Source of the DNA: Agrobacterium vaccinii
GTDB lineage: Bacteria > Pseudomonadota > Alphaproteobacteria > Rhizobiales > Rhizobiaceae
Length of the DNA stretch: 64,000 bases
Direction: 5' to 3'
NCBI RefSeq assembly: GCF_021310995.1
Contig: NZ_CP054150.1
Coordinates: forward strand, 434,001-498,000
A model generated the notes under the pieces. The model was not told where the DNA came from and did no database searches. It was given only the letters and a program-made list of their open reading frames with translations. The stretch's first letter is position 1; each line of letters opens with the position of its first letter. Positions 27,219 to 37,733 of this stretch are shown here, one piece after another. A program made the position numbers and the translations under genes.

Positions 27219-27587
27219 TTAGTGACCTCTGGCTTTCAGCCATTCTTTCATCATGGCTATCTCAGCTTCCTGCGCCTTGATGACCTCTTCCGCCAGTTTG
27301 CGGATTTCGGGGTCTTTGCCGTATTGCAATTGCACCTTCGCCATTTCAATCGCGCCCTGATGATGTGGGATCATGCCACGCACGAAATCCACGTCGGCAT
27401 CGCCGGTATAGTCCATGGCCATATCGCCATGCATCTTCTTGCTGGCTTCCATGAACGCTTTCGTCGAGGGGCTGTCTGCTGCTGCGGCCTTTGACATGTC
27501 GTGGCCGGCATGGCTGCCGCTATCCTGCGCATAGGCTGGCATGATGAGCGAGACGACAATTGCGGCGGCGAGGGAAATGGTCTTCAT
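27219..27587 (-). CDS. DUF305 family periplasmic protein
   Basis: The 122-residue product has a Sec signal ([20 protein letters not shown]) and a DUF305 four-helix domain with the signature [13 protein letters not shown] near residue 72 and many Met and His residues ([15 protein letters not shown]). DUF305 proteins are ferritin-like and often linked to copper or other metals. The ATG at 27587 is at the signal start; a longer frame to 27626 would bury the signal. The gene is convergent with the exported protein at 26767. Confidence 0.85.
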   Translation of the reverse strand: MKTISLAAAIVVSLIMPAYAQDSGSHAGHDMSKAAAADSPSTKAFMEASKKMHGDMAMDYTGDADVDFVRGMIPHHQGAIEMAKVQLQYGKDPEIRKLAEEVIKAQEAEIAMMKEWLKARGH

Positions 27588-27639
27588 GGTGATCGTGGGT
27601 CCTTGTTCAATCCTGCGGAATATCAAGAAAATAGGACAA

Positions 27640-28404
27640 TCATGTCAGTTCGCTGGCAACGACTTTGTGAATGATCTGATAATCGCGGCTTTCTTCGCCA
27701 AACGGCACCACTGGCCAGTCCCAGCTGCGTGCACTCTTCGGAATACTCACGCCATGCAACAGGTCTTCCTGCTGATGCCGCGTGCCGTTTTTATCAATGA
27801 CCTCGAAGGCGGTATCGGTGATAATGCAGGCCTTGCAGGGAAGACCCGACAGGCCATCCAGATGCGCCTGAATGAGCTGCGGCAAGGCGTCCTGCGGCAT
27901 CGCGGGATCAGGCTGCTTTTCCAGCCGGTTGCGAATGCCGGTGCCGATTTGCGACAGAAGATTGGCCGACACGACGAAGTCGAGATAGGGCACCAGCCGC
28001 AGAAAACCTAACGGCTCCAGCGGCTTGCCTGCTTTCAGATCGTCATAACCGGAGAGATCGCGGTGGTTCAGAACCACGGTTCTGCTGTGGCGAGCATAAA
28101 GCTTGGCGCGAAGGCTGGCGAGATGCACCAGATCGACCAGCACCACCGTATCGAAGGCCGCAGCCAGTTGCTGCAACGGCACATCCCGCAACAGGCCGGA
28201 ACCCAGCACGACAGCCGTGCGGCGCTGTTTCAGCTTCGCCGCAGCGGACAAAATGAAGCGCTTGCTGTTGTCCTCATGCTCGGCCCAAGCTTTTCCGCAC
28301 CGGTTGGCCCGCGCCCACAGATTGACGGAATAGCGGATATAGGGCCGAAATTCAGGCGGCGTCTTGCGGTATGTCGCGGCGTAATTGATGGCTTCGAGGA
28401 TCAT
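27640..28404 (-). CDS. Hypothetical protein with nucleotide-binding/methyltransferase-like core
   Basis: A 254-residue soluble protein. A glycine-rich turn after a beta strand ([13 protein letters not shown] near residue 66) followed by an acidic strand end (VVLVDLVHL near 88) looks like a Rossmann-type, possibly AdoMet-dependent, fold, but no family is recognised with certainty. The C-terminus contains [15 protein letters not shown]. Its ATG overlaps the stop of the toxin gene by four bases, so it lies in one operon with the toxin-antitoxin pair. Confidence 0.6.
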   Translation of the reverse strand: MILEAINYAATYRKTPPEFRPYIRYSVNLWARANRCGKAWAEHEDNSKRFILSAAAKLKQRRTAVVLGSGLLRDVPLQQLAAAFDTVVLVDLVHLASLRAKLYARHSRTVVLNHRDLSGYDDLKAGKPLEPLGFLRLVPYLDFVVSANLLSQIGTGIRNRLEKQPDPAMPQDALPQLIQAHLDGLSGLPCKACIITDTAFEVIDKNGTRHQQEDLLHGVSIPKSARSWDWPVVPFGEESRDYQIIHKVVASELT

Positions 28405-28664
28405 GGTTCAGCGATAGACTTCTTGGGCAGGTGGCCGATTTCGATGACGAGTATGGACCGCTTTTGATCGTGAATATCGCAAATGAGCCGCAAACCGCTT
28501 TCCCAATATCGCCAGTAGTTGCCAAGATTTGCGCCGATTTTGCGCGGGTCGTCCAAGACCGCCACCTGCTCATGCAAAAACGAGCGGATGCGGTGGCGAA
28601 GACTTGGATCGATGTCTGCGACTTTCGTTCGAAAATCCGAGTGGTACTCAATTTTCCACGTCAC
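28401..28664 (-). CDS. RelE/ParE-family toxin
   Basis: This 87-residue protein matches the RelE/ParE toxin fold in size and pattern: a short N-terminal strand and helices (WKIEYHSDFRTKVADIDPS), then the strand block GLRLICDIHDQKRSILVIEIGH. The characteristic GxYWRYxxGxxRLI region reads GNYWRYWESGLRLI. RelE proteins cut mRNA on the ribosome, ParE proteins block gyrase; I cannot tell which applies. The gene overlaps the antitoxin by 17 bases and the downstream unknown gene by four. Confidence 0.85.
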   Translation of the reverse strand: MTWKIEYHSDFRTKVADIDPSLRHRIRSFLHEQVAVLDDPRKIGANLGNYWRYWESGLRLICDIHDQKRSILVIEIGHLPKKSIAEP

Positions 28665-28875
28665 GCCACATCTCCTCCGCGCTGATGATTTTGGACTGAC
28701 CGCGCTGTATCTGCCGCGTCGCTTCTTCTGCCAGATACAAATCCTCCATATCCTCGATGTGCTTTTCGATGGCCTCGCGGATGTAATAGGTGGATGTGCG
28801 GCCCGTGCGTTCGGACAGCGCTTTCAGGCGCTCATAGGTGTCATCGGGCAGGCGAATGGCGGTCTGTTTGCTCAT
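28648..28875 (-). CDS. Ribbon-helix-helix antitoxin (RelB/DUF6290-like)
   Basis: The 75-residue protein begins SKQTAIRLPDDTYERLKAL, a ribbon-helix-helix DNA-binding start (about residues 1-45), followed by an acidic toxin-binding tail (IEDMEDLYLAEEA). It should bind and neutralise the toxin encoded next and repress the shared promoter. GGGAGAAG lies six bases before the ATG at 28875; a longer frame from 28956 lacks support. It is divergent from hisS. Confidence 0.87.
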   Translation of the reverse strand: MSKQTAIRLPDDTYERLKALSERTGRTSTYYIREAIEKHIEDMEDLYLAEEATRQIQRGQSKIISAEEMWRDVEN

Positions 28876-29031
28876 TGAGTTCTTCTCCCGGCAGTGGAGT
28901 GGGATGCGTGTATCCCAGCTAGCATCTTTTCCATCGCCACGCCAGTAAAACTGCACCGCTGCGGCCTTGCCGCACAGGGCTTCGTCCTCTATGACACCGG
29001 CTTGATTTCAAGAGATAATTGGACCGGCCCC

Positions 29032-30669
29032 ATGAGCGAAAAAGCAAAAAAGCCTCAGAAACTGAAAGCCCGCCTGCCGCGCGGCTTCGTGGACCGCTCG
29101 AGCGCCGATATCCATGCCGCCAACGAGATGATCGAGAAGATCCGTGGCGTCTACGAACTCTACGGTTTCGATCCCATCGAGACGCCGCTGTTCGAATACA
29201 CCGATGCGCTCGGCAAGTTCCTGCCCGATAGCGACCGCCCCAACGAAGGCGTGTTTTCGCTGACCGATGACGACGACCAGTGGATGAGCCTGCGCTACGA
29301 CCTCACTGCCCCACTCGCCCGCCATGTGGCTGAGAACTTCAACGAGATACAGCTACCCTTCCGCACTTACCGCGCTGGTTACGTTTTTCGCAACGAAAAG
29401 CCCGGCCCCGGCCGCTTCCGCCAGTTCATGCAGTTCGATGCCGATAGCGTCGGTGCGCCGGGCGTGTCTGCCGATGCTGAAATGTGCATGATGATGGCTG
29501 ATGTAATGGAAGCGCTGGGGCTGAAGGGCCAGTATGTCATTCGGGTCAATAACCGCAAAGTCCTCGATGGCTTAATGGAGGCCATCGGTTTGGGTGGAGA
29601 AGAATTAGCTGCCCAGCGACTTACCGTTATGCGTGCAATAGATAAGCTCGACAAATTCGGACCTGAGGGCGTTAAGCTTTTGCTTGGTAACGGTCGCAAG
29701 GATGAATCCGGCGATTTCACGAAAGGGGCGGGTTTATCTTCCGAACAAATTGAGAAATTCGAATTCTTGTTTGCCTGTTTCGAAGGTCGGACTTCTGCGT
29801 TCACCAGTGACGATTTTACGAAGCCAAACTATCGCGTGCCGACAGAAGAGGACGTGAGCAGGGCTAAAACCGAGGAGGCAGGAGTCTACTCACTGCCACT
29901 TGGAGTATTGCGTTCAGCCTTCCAAAAATTCGGCGGCGATGCTGACGCTACCCTAAGCGGCTTCGAGGGATACAAAGAACTGCTTCAGATGGGTATGCTC
30001 TTCAATGCGGCTGGTTATGCCGACCGCATCAAGATCGACCCCTCTGTAGTCCGTGGCCTCGAATACTACACCGGCCCTGTCTACGAAGCCGAACTCACCT
30101 TCGACGTCACCAACGAAAAAGGCGAAAAAGTCGTTTTCGGCTCGGTCGGCGGTGGTGGCCGTTATGATGGTCTGGTATCGCGCTTCATGGGTCAGCCGGT
30201 TCCCGCAACAGGCTTTTCCATCGGCGTTTCGCGTCTGATGACGGCGCTGAAGAACCTTGGCAAGCTGGGTCAGGTCAAGCCGCTCGCACCCGTCCTCGTC
30301 ACCGTCATGGATGGCGATGTGGAGAGCATGGGACGCTACCAGCGCTTCACGCAGGCACTGCGCAAGGAAGGCATTCGCGCCGAAATGTATCAGGGGAACT
30401 GGAAGAAATTCGGCAATCAGCTGAAATATGCCGACCGCATGGGCGCCCCCATCGCGATCATTCAGGGTGGCGACGAACGTGCCGAGAACGTCGTGCAGAT
30501 CAAGGACCTGATCGAGGGCAAGCGCCTGTCGGGCGAGATCGAGGACAATGTTGCTTGGCGTGAAGCCCGTGTCGCACAGGAAACCGTACCGGAAGCGGAA
30601 CTCGTCGCGAAGGTGAAAGAGATTCTGGCGGCGCAGGCGGAAGATCGCCAGCGGGCGCAAGGCAATTAA
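29032..30669 (+). CDS. hisS: Histidyl-tRNA synthetase HisS, long form with atypical internal segment
   Basis: HisS charges tRNA-His. From ATG 29032 the protein has 545 residues, somewhat longer than I expect for rhizobial relatives (about 500). Class II motif 2 appears as [20 protein letters not shown] (113-132) and the histidine motif as [10 protein letters not shown] (341-350). Residues about 184-320 are encoded by DNA of clearly different codon use: my count over 29581-29940 is about 51% G+C, with TTA, ATA and GTA codons that are rare in the flanks. This looks like a recombined or inserted segment. The alphaproteobacterial tRNA-His recognised by this enzyme is at 1284. Confidence 0.95.
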   Translation: MSEKAKKPQKLKARLPRGFVDRSSADIHAANEMIEKIRGVYELYGFDPIETPLFEYTDALGKFLPDSDRPNEGVFSLTDDDDQWMSLRYDLTAPLARHVAENFNEIQLPFRTYRAGYVFRNEKPGPGRFRQFMQFDADSVGAPGVSADAEMCMMMADVMEALGLKGQYVIRVNNRKVLDGLMEAIGLGGEELAAQRLTVMRAIDKLDKFGPEGVKLLLGNGRKDESGDFTKGAGLSSEQIEKFEFLFACFEGRTSAFTSDDFTKPNYRVPTEEDVSRAKTEEAGVYSLPLGVLRSAFQKFGGDADATLSGFEGYKELLQMGMLFNAAGYADRIKIDPSVVRGLEYYTGPVYEAELTFDVTNEKGEKVVFGSVGGGGRYDGLVSRFMGQPVPATGFSIGVSRLMTALKNLGKLGQVKPLAPVLVTVMDGDVESMGRYQRFTQALRKEGIRAEMYQGNWKKFGNQLKYADRMGAPIAIIQGGDERAENVVQIKDLIEGKRLSGEIEDNVAWREARVAQETVPEAELVAKVKEILAAQAEDRQRAQGN

Positions 30670-30684
30670 GCGATGAGCCCAGCC

Positions 30685-30842
30685 AGCCCCCCTCTGCCCT
30701 GCCGGGCATCTCCCCCACAGGTGGGGAGATCGAACCGTAGCGCCGTCTCGGCCATCTTTAACGCTGCGGAAGGGGCAAGGAGCTTACGTCTTGCCGATCT
30801 CCCTCCTTGTGGGGGAGATGCCCGGCAGGGCAGAGGGGGGTA
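30685..30842. repeat. RIME-like palindromic intergenic element, copy 3, inside the his operon
   Basis: A 158-base copy of the elements at 12275 and 23545, in the orientation of copy 1. Its arms read CTGCCCTGCCGGGCAT and ATGCCCGGCAGGGCAG, where copies 1 and 2 have CTGTCC and GGACAG: the change is matched on both sides, keeping the pairing. It fills the gap between hisS and hisZ. Confidence 0.85.
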
Positions 30843-30869
30843 TCCCGCACTCTGCGCAGGAGATCGTCC

Positions 30870-31991
30870 ATGCCTCTGATCGATATGCCCGACTTCTCCG
30901 CAGATCTCTTGGATGAATTCGCCGCCCGCAAGACAGCGCGCGTCAACACCCCGGTCATTCAACCAGCCGAACCGTTCCTAGACATGGCTGGCGAAGACCT
31001 GCGCCGCCGAATTTTTCTGACGGAGAGTGAAACGGGCGAAAGCCTGTGCCTGCGCCCGGAATTCACCATTCCCGTCTGCCTGCGCCACATCGAAACCGCA
31101 ACCGGCACGCCCAAGCGTTATTCCTATCTGGGCGAAGTCTTCCGCCAGCGCCGTGAAGGTGCAAACGAGTTTTATCAGGCCGGCATCGAAGACTTGGGCG
31201 ATACCGATGTCGCCAGCGCCGATGCACGCGCCATCAGCGATGCCATCGGCATTCTGGCGCGGATTCTTCCCGGTCGCAAACTGACGGTGACGCTGGGTGA
31301 CCAGCAGGTGTTCGAAGCGGTCGTCGCCGCCCTCGGCTTGCCGCAAGGCTGGCAAAAGCGGCTGGTGCAGGCCTTTGGCGATACGAAGCAGTTGGAAGCG
31401 CTGCTGCAAAGCCTCGTCAGCCCCAAACCCATGACGGGGCTCGATGCGCGCGTCGCTGGTTTGCTGGCCACGGGCGAAGAAAAGGTGCTGGTCGAGTATA
31501 TCGACAGCGTCATGCAGGACACGGGCTATTCCACCAATGCCAGCCGCGCGCCGCAGGAAATCGCCCGCCGTCTGCGGGAAAAGCTGGCACTGGCCGCCAC
31601 GCGCCTGCCGGATGAAAGTTTCGAGCTGCTGAAACAGTTTCTATCCCTGCAAGCCCCGCTGTCGCAGGCATCGCAGACGCTGTCCGAATTTGCCGATAAG
31701 GCGAAACTGAAACTGGATGGCGCCTTGTCTGCCTTCGACGCCCGTGTCGCAGCGCTTGCAAATGGCGGTCTCGATCTTGATGCGATCACCTACGGTGCCG
31801 CCTTCGGTCGTCCGCTGGATTACTACACCGGCCTCGTTTTCGAAGTCGGCGTAGAAGGCGAGAGTGCCGTTCTGGCAGGTGGAGGTCGGTTTGATCGGCT
31901 GATGACGCTGCTCGGCGCAAAAGACAAAATACCGGCGGTCGGGTTCTCGCTCTGGCTGGATCGCATCGAAGCCGTGAGGGCCAAACCATGA
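30870..31991 (+). CDS. hisZ: ATP phosphoribosyltransferase regulatory subunit HisZ
   Basis: HisZ is a catalytically dead HisRS paralogue that activates the short form of HisG in the first step of histidine synthesis. The 373-residue protein keeps the class II scaffold ([52 protein letters not shown]) but has no anticodon-binding domain. AGGAGA lies seven bases before ATG 30870; the open frame upstream of it lies in the repeat element and is not coding. Its end overlaps hisG by four bases. Confidence 0.95.
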   Translation: MPLIDMPDFSADLLDEFAARKTARVNTPVIQPAEPFLDMAGEDLRRRIFLTESETGESLCLRPEFTIPVCLRHIETATGTPKRYSYLGEVFRQRREGANEFYQAGIEDLGDTDVASADARAISDAIGILARILPGRKLTVTLGDQQVFEAVVAALGLPQGWQKRLVQAFGDTKQLEALLQSLVSPKPMTGLDARVAGLLATGEEKVLVEYIDSVMQDTGYSTNASRAPQEIARRLREKLALAATRLPDESFELLKQFLSLQAPLSQASQTLSEFADKAKLKLDGALSAFDARVAALANGGLDLDAITYGAAFGRPLDYYTGLVFEVGVEGESAVLAGGGRFDRLMTLLGAKDKIPAVGFSLWLDRIEAVRAKP

Positions 31992-32683
31992 CCATCACCA
32001 TTGCTCTGCCCTCCAAGGGCCGCATGAAGGAAGATTCCTCCGCCATTCTGGAGCGGGCGGGCCTCAAGGTTGTCGCCATCGGCAATGACCGCTCCTATCG
32101 TGGACGCATCGAAGGGCGCGACGATATAGAAATCGCCTATCTCTCGGCCTCCGAAATCGCCCGCGAAATCGGTAATGGCACTGTGGATTTCGGCGTCACC
32201 GGTGAAGACCTCGTGCGCGAGGATTTGAGCGATGTCGAAAACCGCGTCGAGTTCTGCGCCCGGCTCGGCTTCGGCCATGCCGATGTCGTCGTCGCCGTGC
32301 CGGAGATTTGGCTGGATGTCGACAGCATGGCCGATCTTGGCGATGTCGCCTCCGAATTTCGCGCCCGCCATGGCCGTCGCCTCGCCATCGCCACCAAATA
32401 CTGGCGGCTGACCCAGCAGTTCTTTTCGCGCCAGCACGGCATCCAGCTTTACCGCATCGTGGAAAGCTTAGGGGCCACCGAAGGTGCACCGGCGGCAGGG
32501 CAGGCCGATATCATCGTCGATATCACCTCCACCGGGTCGACGCTCAAGGCCAACCATTTGAAAATCCTGACCGACGGCATCATTCTGCGCTCGGAAGCCT
32601 GCTTCGTGCGGGCGCGCAAGCCGGAACATGAGGGTGATGCGGTGGTGGCCGATATCGTTTCGCGGCTGAAGTCTGCCGTCTGA
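31988..32683 (+). CDS. hisG: ATP phosphoribosyltransferase catalytic subunit HisG (short form)
   Basis: HisG condenses ATP and PRPP, the committed step of histidine synthesis. At 231 residues it is the short form without the C-terminal regulatory domain, consistent with its overlap with hisZ. Visible blocks include the N-terminal [14 protein letters not shown] and the PRPP-binding loop [15 protein letters not shown] near residue 178. A bidirectional terminator follows at 32705. Confidence 0.96.
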   Translation: MTITIALPSKGRMKEDSSAILERAGLKVVAIGNDRSYRGRIEGRDDIEIAYLSASEIAREIGNGTVDFGVTGEDLVREDLSDVENRVEFCARLGFGHADVVVAVPEIWLDVDSMADLGDVASEFRARHGRRLAIATKYWRLTQQFFSRQHGIQLYRIVESLGATEGAPAAGQADIIVDITSTGSTLKANHLKILTDGIILRSEACFVRARKPEHEGDAVVADIVSRLKSAV

Positions 32684-32704
32684 GAATTGGAATTTGATCC
32701 AAAC

Positions 32705-32738
32705 AAAAAGGCCGCCGGATCGCTCCAGCGGCCTTTTT
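32705..32738. terminator. Bidirectional terminator between hisG and the DoxX gene
   Basis: AAAAAGGCCGC (32705-32715) pairs perfectly with GCGGCCTTTTT (32728-32738). The A-run and T-run make it work in both directions, for hisG on the plus strand and the DoxX gene on the minus strand. Confidence 0.92.
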
Positions 32739-32756
32739 CATGAACGGACGAGCAGC

Positions 32757-33203
32757 TTATGCGCGGGCGAGGCTGAGGCCACGGCGTGCGTCGAGCGAGT
32801 AGGCACCAGCGCCGAAGGTGGCAAGCAGGATGTAAGCGCCAGCCAGCGTGATGTTCTTCATCAGCATGATGCCGTTCAGCGTGTTGATCCAGCCCAGAGC
32901 GGCATCAGGCCAGCCGGGAACGGCAACAGTGCCGCTGTGGAAGACCAGACCGGTAAACACGCAGAAGGCGGCCAGTGCCCATGCGGCGATCTTCGTCTGG
33001 AAGCCGACGAGAATGGCAAGACCTGTGACCAACTCGAATGCGCCAGCGAGATAAGCAAGAGCGGTTGCGGCAGGCAGGCCAGCGCCGGTGATCATGCCAG
33101 CCGTACCGGCAGGATCCGTTAGCTTGCCGAAGCCGGAGAAGATAAAGATGAAGGACAGAAGAATACGCGCGACGAGCACGAGTGCGTTCTGAGTGTTGGA
33201 CAT
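32757..33203 (-). CDS. DoxX-family inner-membrane protein
   Basis: The 148-residue protein has four hydrophobic segments and the DoxX pattern: ARILLSFIFIFSGFGKLTDP at the N-terminus, a central LAYLAGAFELVTGLAILVGF with the conserved acidic residue, and a C-terminal glycine-rich helix. DoxX proteins are redox-related membrane components with poorly defined roles. CGGAGA lies eight bases before ATG 33203; the longer frame to 33260 is not needed. It shares a terminator with hisG. Confidence 0.88.
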   Translation of the reverse strand: MSNTQNALVLVARILLSFIFIFSGFGKLTDPAGTAGMITGAGLPAATALAYLAGAFELVTGLAILVGFQTKIAAWALAAFCVFTGLVFHSGTVAVPGWPDAALGWINTLNGIMLMKNITLAGAYILLATFGAGAYSLDARRGLSLARA

Positions 33204-33348
33204 TGGGGCGTCTCCGGTTGACGGGCGGTTTCTCAAGCCCGTTATAAATTCTGGAAACACTTCTGCCGGATTTCAGAGAGCTAAGAAAGATAAACGAATG
33301 AAGACATATTGTTCACTATTTGAAGACAGTCGTTGAAAGCCATCTCGC

Positions 33349-34071
33349 TCAATCAATTAAGCTTAGAAGACCCGTTTCAACAACGTCAAAGGCGGATGGC
33401 GCAAGATTTTCCTGCGGCACGAAAACGGATGCGTTCTCATGGCGAATAACAAAGCCCTCGATTCCCTTGAGATAGACGTAATCTTCGCATGGGACGAGAG
33501 CGCCGGAGTACAGTTCGACTGATTTGTCGCCTTCGCAGGTTTTGACGATTGGGATGAAGAAAGCCAGCTTGGCGAGAAAGAAACCGGCCAACGCCGATGC
33601 GGTCAAAAGAGGTGCCGCGCCCGCAAGCCCAAGGGACAGCAGTGTCGGTGTGAAATAGAGAATGAAGCCTACCGCAAGTATGTAGGAAATGCCGGAAAAG
33701 CCGATGGCAATCAGCAAAGGTGAGATGAAGATCGTCAAGCCAAGGCCTATTCCGGCATAGGGCTGTTTTAAAAGCCAGCCGGGAAATTTCAGATACGGGC
33801 CCTTCGATGGCGACGGTCGTTCGAGTGGCCTGCCGCAGGACGCTGCGACCGCAAAAAAAACCATCGTCTGTTTGCTGAAGAATGCGTCCTTGGTGAGAGC
33901 GAATAGAAGCGAAACCATATTATCTGGCACAGGAAGCGGCAATGATAGGATAACGCCTGCGGCATAACCAAAGCTATATAACACGAGGCAAAGGCACAGA
34001 CACACGAGGCGTAGGACCACTTCTGAACGGCGGAATGGCTCTTGTTCAGCAACGTCTTCGACCTTTGTCAT
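33349..34071 (-). CDS. Hypothetical membrane protein, orphan
   Basis: A 240-residue protein with a perfect AGGAGG seven bases upstream of its ATG. Hydrophobic segments lie near residues 20-46, 66-78, 102-150 (probably two helices) and 152-175; the last 65 residues look soluble and contain a cysteine pair (KTCEG, VPCED). I recognise no family. My count of one line (33901-33960) is 47% G+C, lower than its neighbours, and the codon use is less biased, suggesting recent acquisition or weak expression. Confidence 0.65.
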   Translation of the reverse strand: MTKVEDVAEQEPFRRSEVVLRLVCLCLCLVLYSFGYAAGVILSLPLPVPDNMVSLLFALTKDAFFSKQTMVFFAVAASCGRPLERPSPSKGPYLKFPGWLLKQPYAGIGLGLTIFISPLLIAIGFSGISYILAVGFILYFTPTLLSLGLAGAAPLLTASALAGFFLAKLAFFIPIVKTCEGDKSVELYSGALVPCEDYVYLKGIEGFVIRHENASVFVPQENLAPSAFDVVETGLLSLID

Positions 34072-34147
34072 AGTCCCTCCTGGTGCGTCTAAAATGCGCG
34101 CCCCGGTGGTGCATCACTACGGATTTAATCGCAAGACGTCTACAAGC

Positions 34148-34177
34148 AAAAAAGGCGGCCCGTGAGGACCGCCTTTC
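34148..34177 (-). terminator. Rho-independent terminator of groESL
   Basis: On the minus strand AAAGGCGGTCC pairs with GGGCCGCCTTT (one mismatch) and runs into T's (34153-34148). It lies 24 bases beyond the groEL stop codon. Confidence 0.82.
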
Positions 34178-34200
34178 CGTATTCCAGAGGGTAAGACTTC

Positions 34201-35853
<1,653 letters not shown>

Positions 35854-35899
35854 TCATTGCCCATTGGTTGTCATGGAAAGGTGAGAAGAACCGGCTAAA

Positions 35900-36196
35900 T
35901 CAGCCGATAACGCCCATGATGTCGGATTCCTTCATGATCAGAAGGTCTTCGCCGTCGAGCTTGACTTCTGTGCCGGACCACTTGCCGAACAGAACGCGGT
36001 CGCCAGCCTTCACGTCCAAAGGAACGAGCTTGCCGCTATCGTCGCGAGCGCCGGTGCCAACAGCGACGATTTCGCCTTCCTGTGGCTTTTCCTTGGCGGT
36101 ATCTGGAATGATGATGCCGCCCTTGGTCTTTGCTTCAGACTCAACGCGACGAACAACGACGCGGTCATGCAGCGGGCGGAAAGTTGTGCTTGTCAT
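35900..36196 (-). CDS. groES: 10 kDa co-chaperonin GroES
   Basis: GroES caps the GroEL chamber. The 98-residue protein has the normal start ([19 protein letters not shown]), the mobile loop near [16 protein letters not shown] and the C-terminal block [14 protein letters not shown]. It is the first gene of the operon. A CIRCE operator lies 63 bases upstream of its start codon and a heat-shock-type promoter just before that. Confidence 0.98.
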   Translation of the reverse strand: MTSTTFRPLHDRVVVRRVESEAKTKGGIIIPDTAKEKPQEGEIVAVGTGARDDSGKLVPLDVKAGDRVLFGKWSGTEVKLDGEDLLIMKESDIMGVIG

Positions 36197-36258
36197 TAGT
36201 CTAATCCCTCGATCAAATGACCTGAACGAACCTCACAAAAAGGTCCGAGTGATGATTG

Positions 36259-36285
36259 TTAGCACTCTTCATTGGAGAGTGCTAG
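36259..36285 (-). promoter_or_regulatory. CIRCE operator (HrcA binding site) of groESL
   Basis: TTAGCACTC-N9-GAGTGCTAG matches the CIRCE consensus (TTAGCACTC-N9-GAGTGCTAA) with one mismatch. It lies downstream of the predicted -10 and before groES, where the HrcA repressor would block transcription and where the hairpin can form in the mRNA leader. Confidence 0.96.
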
Positions 36286-36293
36286 CGAGGCAG

Positions 36294-36322
36294 AGATAGG
36301 GGTGCCGCTGTGACGAGTCAAG
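36294..36322 (-). promoter_or_regulatory. RpoH-like heat-shock promoter of groESL
   Basis: On the minus strand CTTGAC (36322-36317) and CCTATCT (36300-36294) are separated by 16 bases, fitting the alphaproteobacterial RpoH pattern CTTGAC-N16/17-CYTATnT. Transcription would start a few bases before the CIRCE element, so the operon has both positive (sigma-32) and negative (HrcA) heat-shock control. Confidence 0.78.
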
Positions 36323-36368
36323 AACGGCCTGTCGGAAATATTTCACATAAAATGGTTATCAGCGGTTC

Positions 36369-37700
36369 ATGACAGATTTTGTAAGCCCGCCACCGACTGC
36401 CAAACCATCTCTCGCCGAACTCACATCGGTCTTCGCCCGCATCGGTTGCCTCAGCTTTGGCGGACCAGCAGGCCAGATCGGCATGATGCACCGCGTTCTG
36501 GTGGATGAGAAACGCTGGGTATCTGATGCGCGCTTCATGCACGCCCTCAATTATTGCATGTTGCTGCCGGGGCCGGAGGCGCAACAACTGGCCACCTATA
36601 TCGGCTGGCTTATGCATGGCGTGCGCGGCGGCATCATCGCGGGAACGTTGTTCATCCTGCCGGGCTTCTTCGCCATCGTTGCGCTCGCCGCCGCCTACTG
36701 TCTGTATCAGGACACGCACTGGCTGCCCGGCCTTTTGTTTGGCCTCAAAGCCTGCGTGCTGGCTATCGTCATCGAAGCCTTGATCCGGGTGGCGAAACGG
36801 GCGCTGGTCAGCCGCTTTCTGGCGGCCATCGCCGCTGCTGCTTTTATTGCGCTATTCGTCTTCGGACTGCCGTTTCCGCTCGTCATTTTTGCCGCCGGTC
36901 TGCTCGGTTTTCTGAGAGCGCGACGGGGCGATCAGATCGGACAGGCGGAGACTGAGGACGACGCGGAGGCCACGCCCGTCATGCTGCTGTCGCGGGTGAG
37001 GGGGCTCGTGCTGGGGCTGGTGATCTGGCAGATACCGTTGGCCCTGATCTTTCTCTTCTCCGCACCGGAAACCTTAGCGACCCTGCAAAGCTTCTTCTCG
37101 CGCATGGCGGTCGTTACCTTCGGCGGTGCCTATGCGGTGCTGGCCTATGTCGCGCAGGTGGCGGTGGAAACCCATGGATGGCTCAGCCCCGGCGAAATGC
37201 TGGATGGTCTGGCGCTGGCCGAAGCCACGCCCGGTCCTCTGGTGCTGGTGCTGCCCTATATCGGCTTTCTCGCCGGTTTCCGCCACGCGGAATGGCTGGA
37301 CCCGATGGTCGCAGGTATTCTCGGTGCGACGGTAACCGCCTGGGCGACATTCGTGCCCAGCTTCATCTTCATTTTCCTCGGCGCACCCTATGTCGAAAAA
37401 CTGCGCAACAATCGCGCGCTGTCGGCAGCTCTGTCAGCCATCACGGCGGCGGTTGTTGGTGTCATTCTCAACCTTTCCATCTGGTTCGGGCTGCATGTGC
37501 TGTTTGGTGAGGTCAAGCGCATCGCCATCGTCCCCAGCTTCGGCCCCGGCATATCCTGGCCGGTCTGGAACACGCTTGATCCCTTCGCGACCGTGCTTCT
37601 CGCCTTGTCTCTACTGATGCTGATGCGCTGGAAAGTCGGCATGGTGCCGGTGCTGGCGCTTGGCATCGCAGGCGGTGTTCTTCGCCTCTGGCTGATGTGA
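36369..37700 (+). CDS. chrA: Chromate transporter ChrA (two-domain)
   Basis: ChrA proteins of the CHR family export chromate and confer resistance. The 443-residue membrane protein is the long form made of two homologous halves: the first has IGCLSFGGPAGQIGMMH near residue 25 and LLPGPEAQQLATYIGW near 66, the second has VTFGGAYAVLAYV near 248 and EATPGPLVLVLPYIGF near 284. No chrB regulator is adjacent; the gene stands alone between divergent groESL and a convergent acyltransferase gene. Some CHR proteins may carry other anions. Confidence 0.92.
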   Translation: MTDFVSPPPTAKPSLAELTSVFARIGCLSFGGPAGQIGMMHRVLVDEKRWVSDARFMHALNYCMLLPGPEAQQLATYIGWLMHGVRGGIIAGTLFILPGFFAIVALAAAYCLYQDTHWLPGLLFGLKACVLAIVIEALIRVAKRALVSRFLAAIAAAAFIALFVFGLPFPLVIFAAGLLGFLRARRGDQIGQAETEDDAEATPVMLLSRVRGLVLGLVIWQIPLALIFLFSAPETLATLQSFFSRMAVVTFGGAYAVLAYVAQVAVETHGWLSPGEMLDGLALAEATPGPLVLVLPYIGFLAGFRHAEWLDPMVAGILGATVTAWATFVPSFIFIFLGAPYVEKLRNNRALSAALSAITAAVVGVILNLSIWFGLHVLFGEVKRIAIVPSFGPGISWPVWNTLDPFATVLLALSLLMLMRWKVGMVPVLALGIAGGVLRLWLM

Positions 37701-37701
37701 T

Positions 37702-37727
37702 GTGCCGCCGCGATAGCACGGCGGCAC
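37702..37727. terminator. Hairpin between convergent chrA and acyltransferase genes
   Basis: GTGCCGCCG (37702-37710) and CGGCGGCAC (37719-37727) are perfect nine-base arms around an eight-base loop, right after the chrA stop codon. There is no T-run, so this is a probable but non-canonical bidirectional terminator. Confidence 0.5.
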
Positions 37728-37733
37728 CAACGA

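Noticed and set aside
30870..31991. hisZ as a second histidyl-tRNA synthetase
   Set aside because: It lacks the anticodon-binding domain and overlaps short-form hisG, which needs HisZ.
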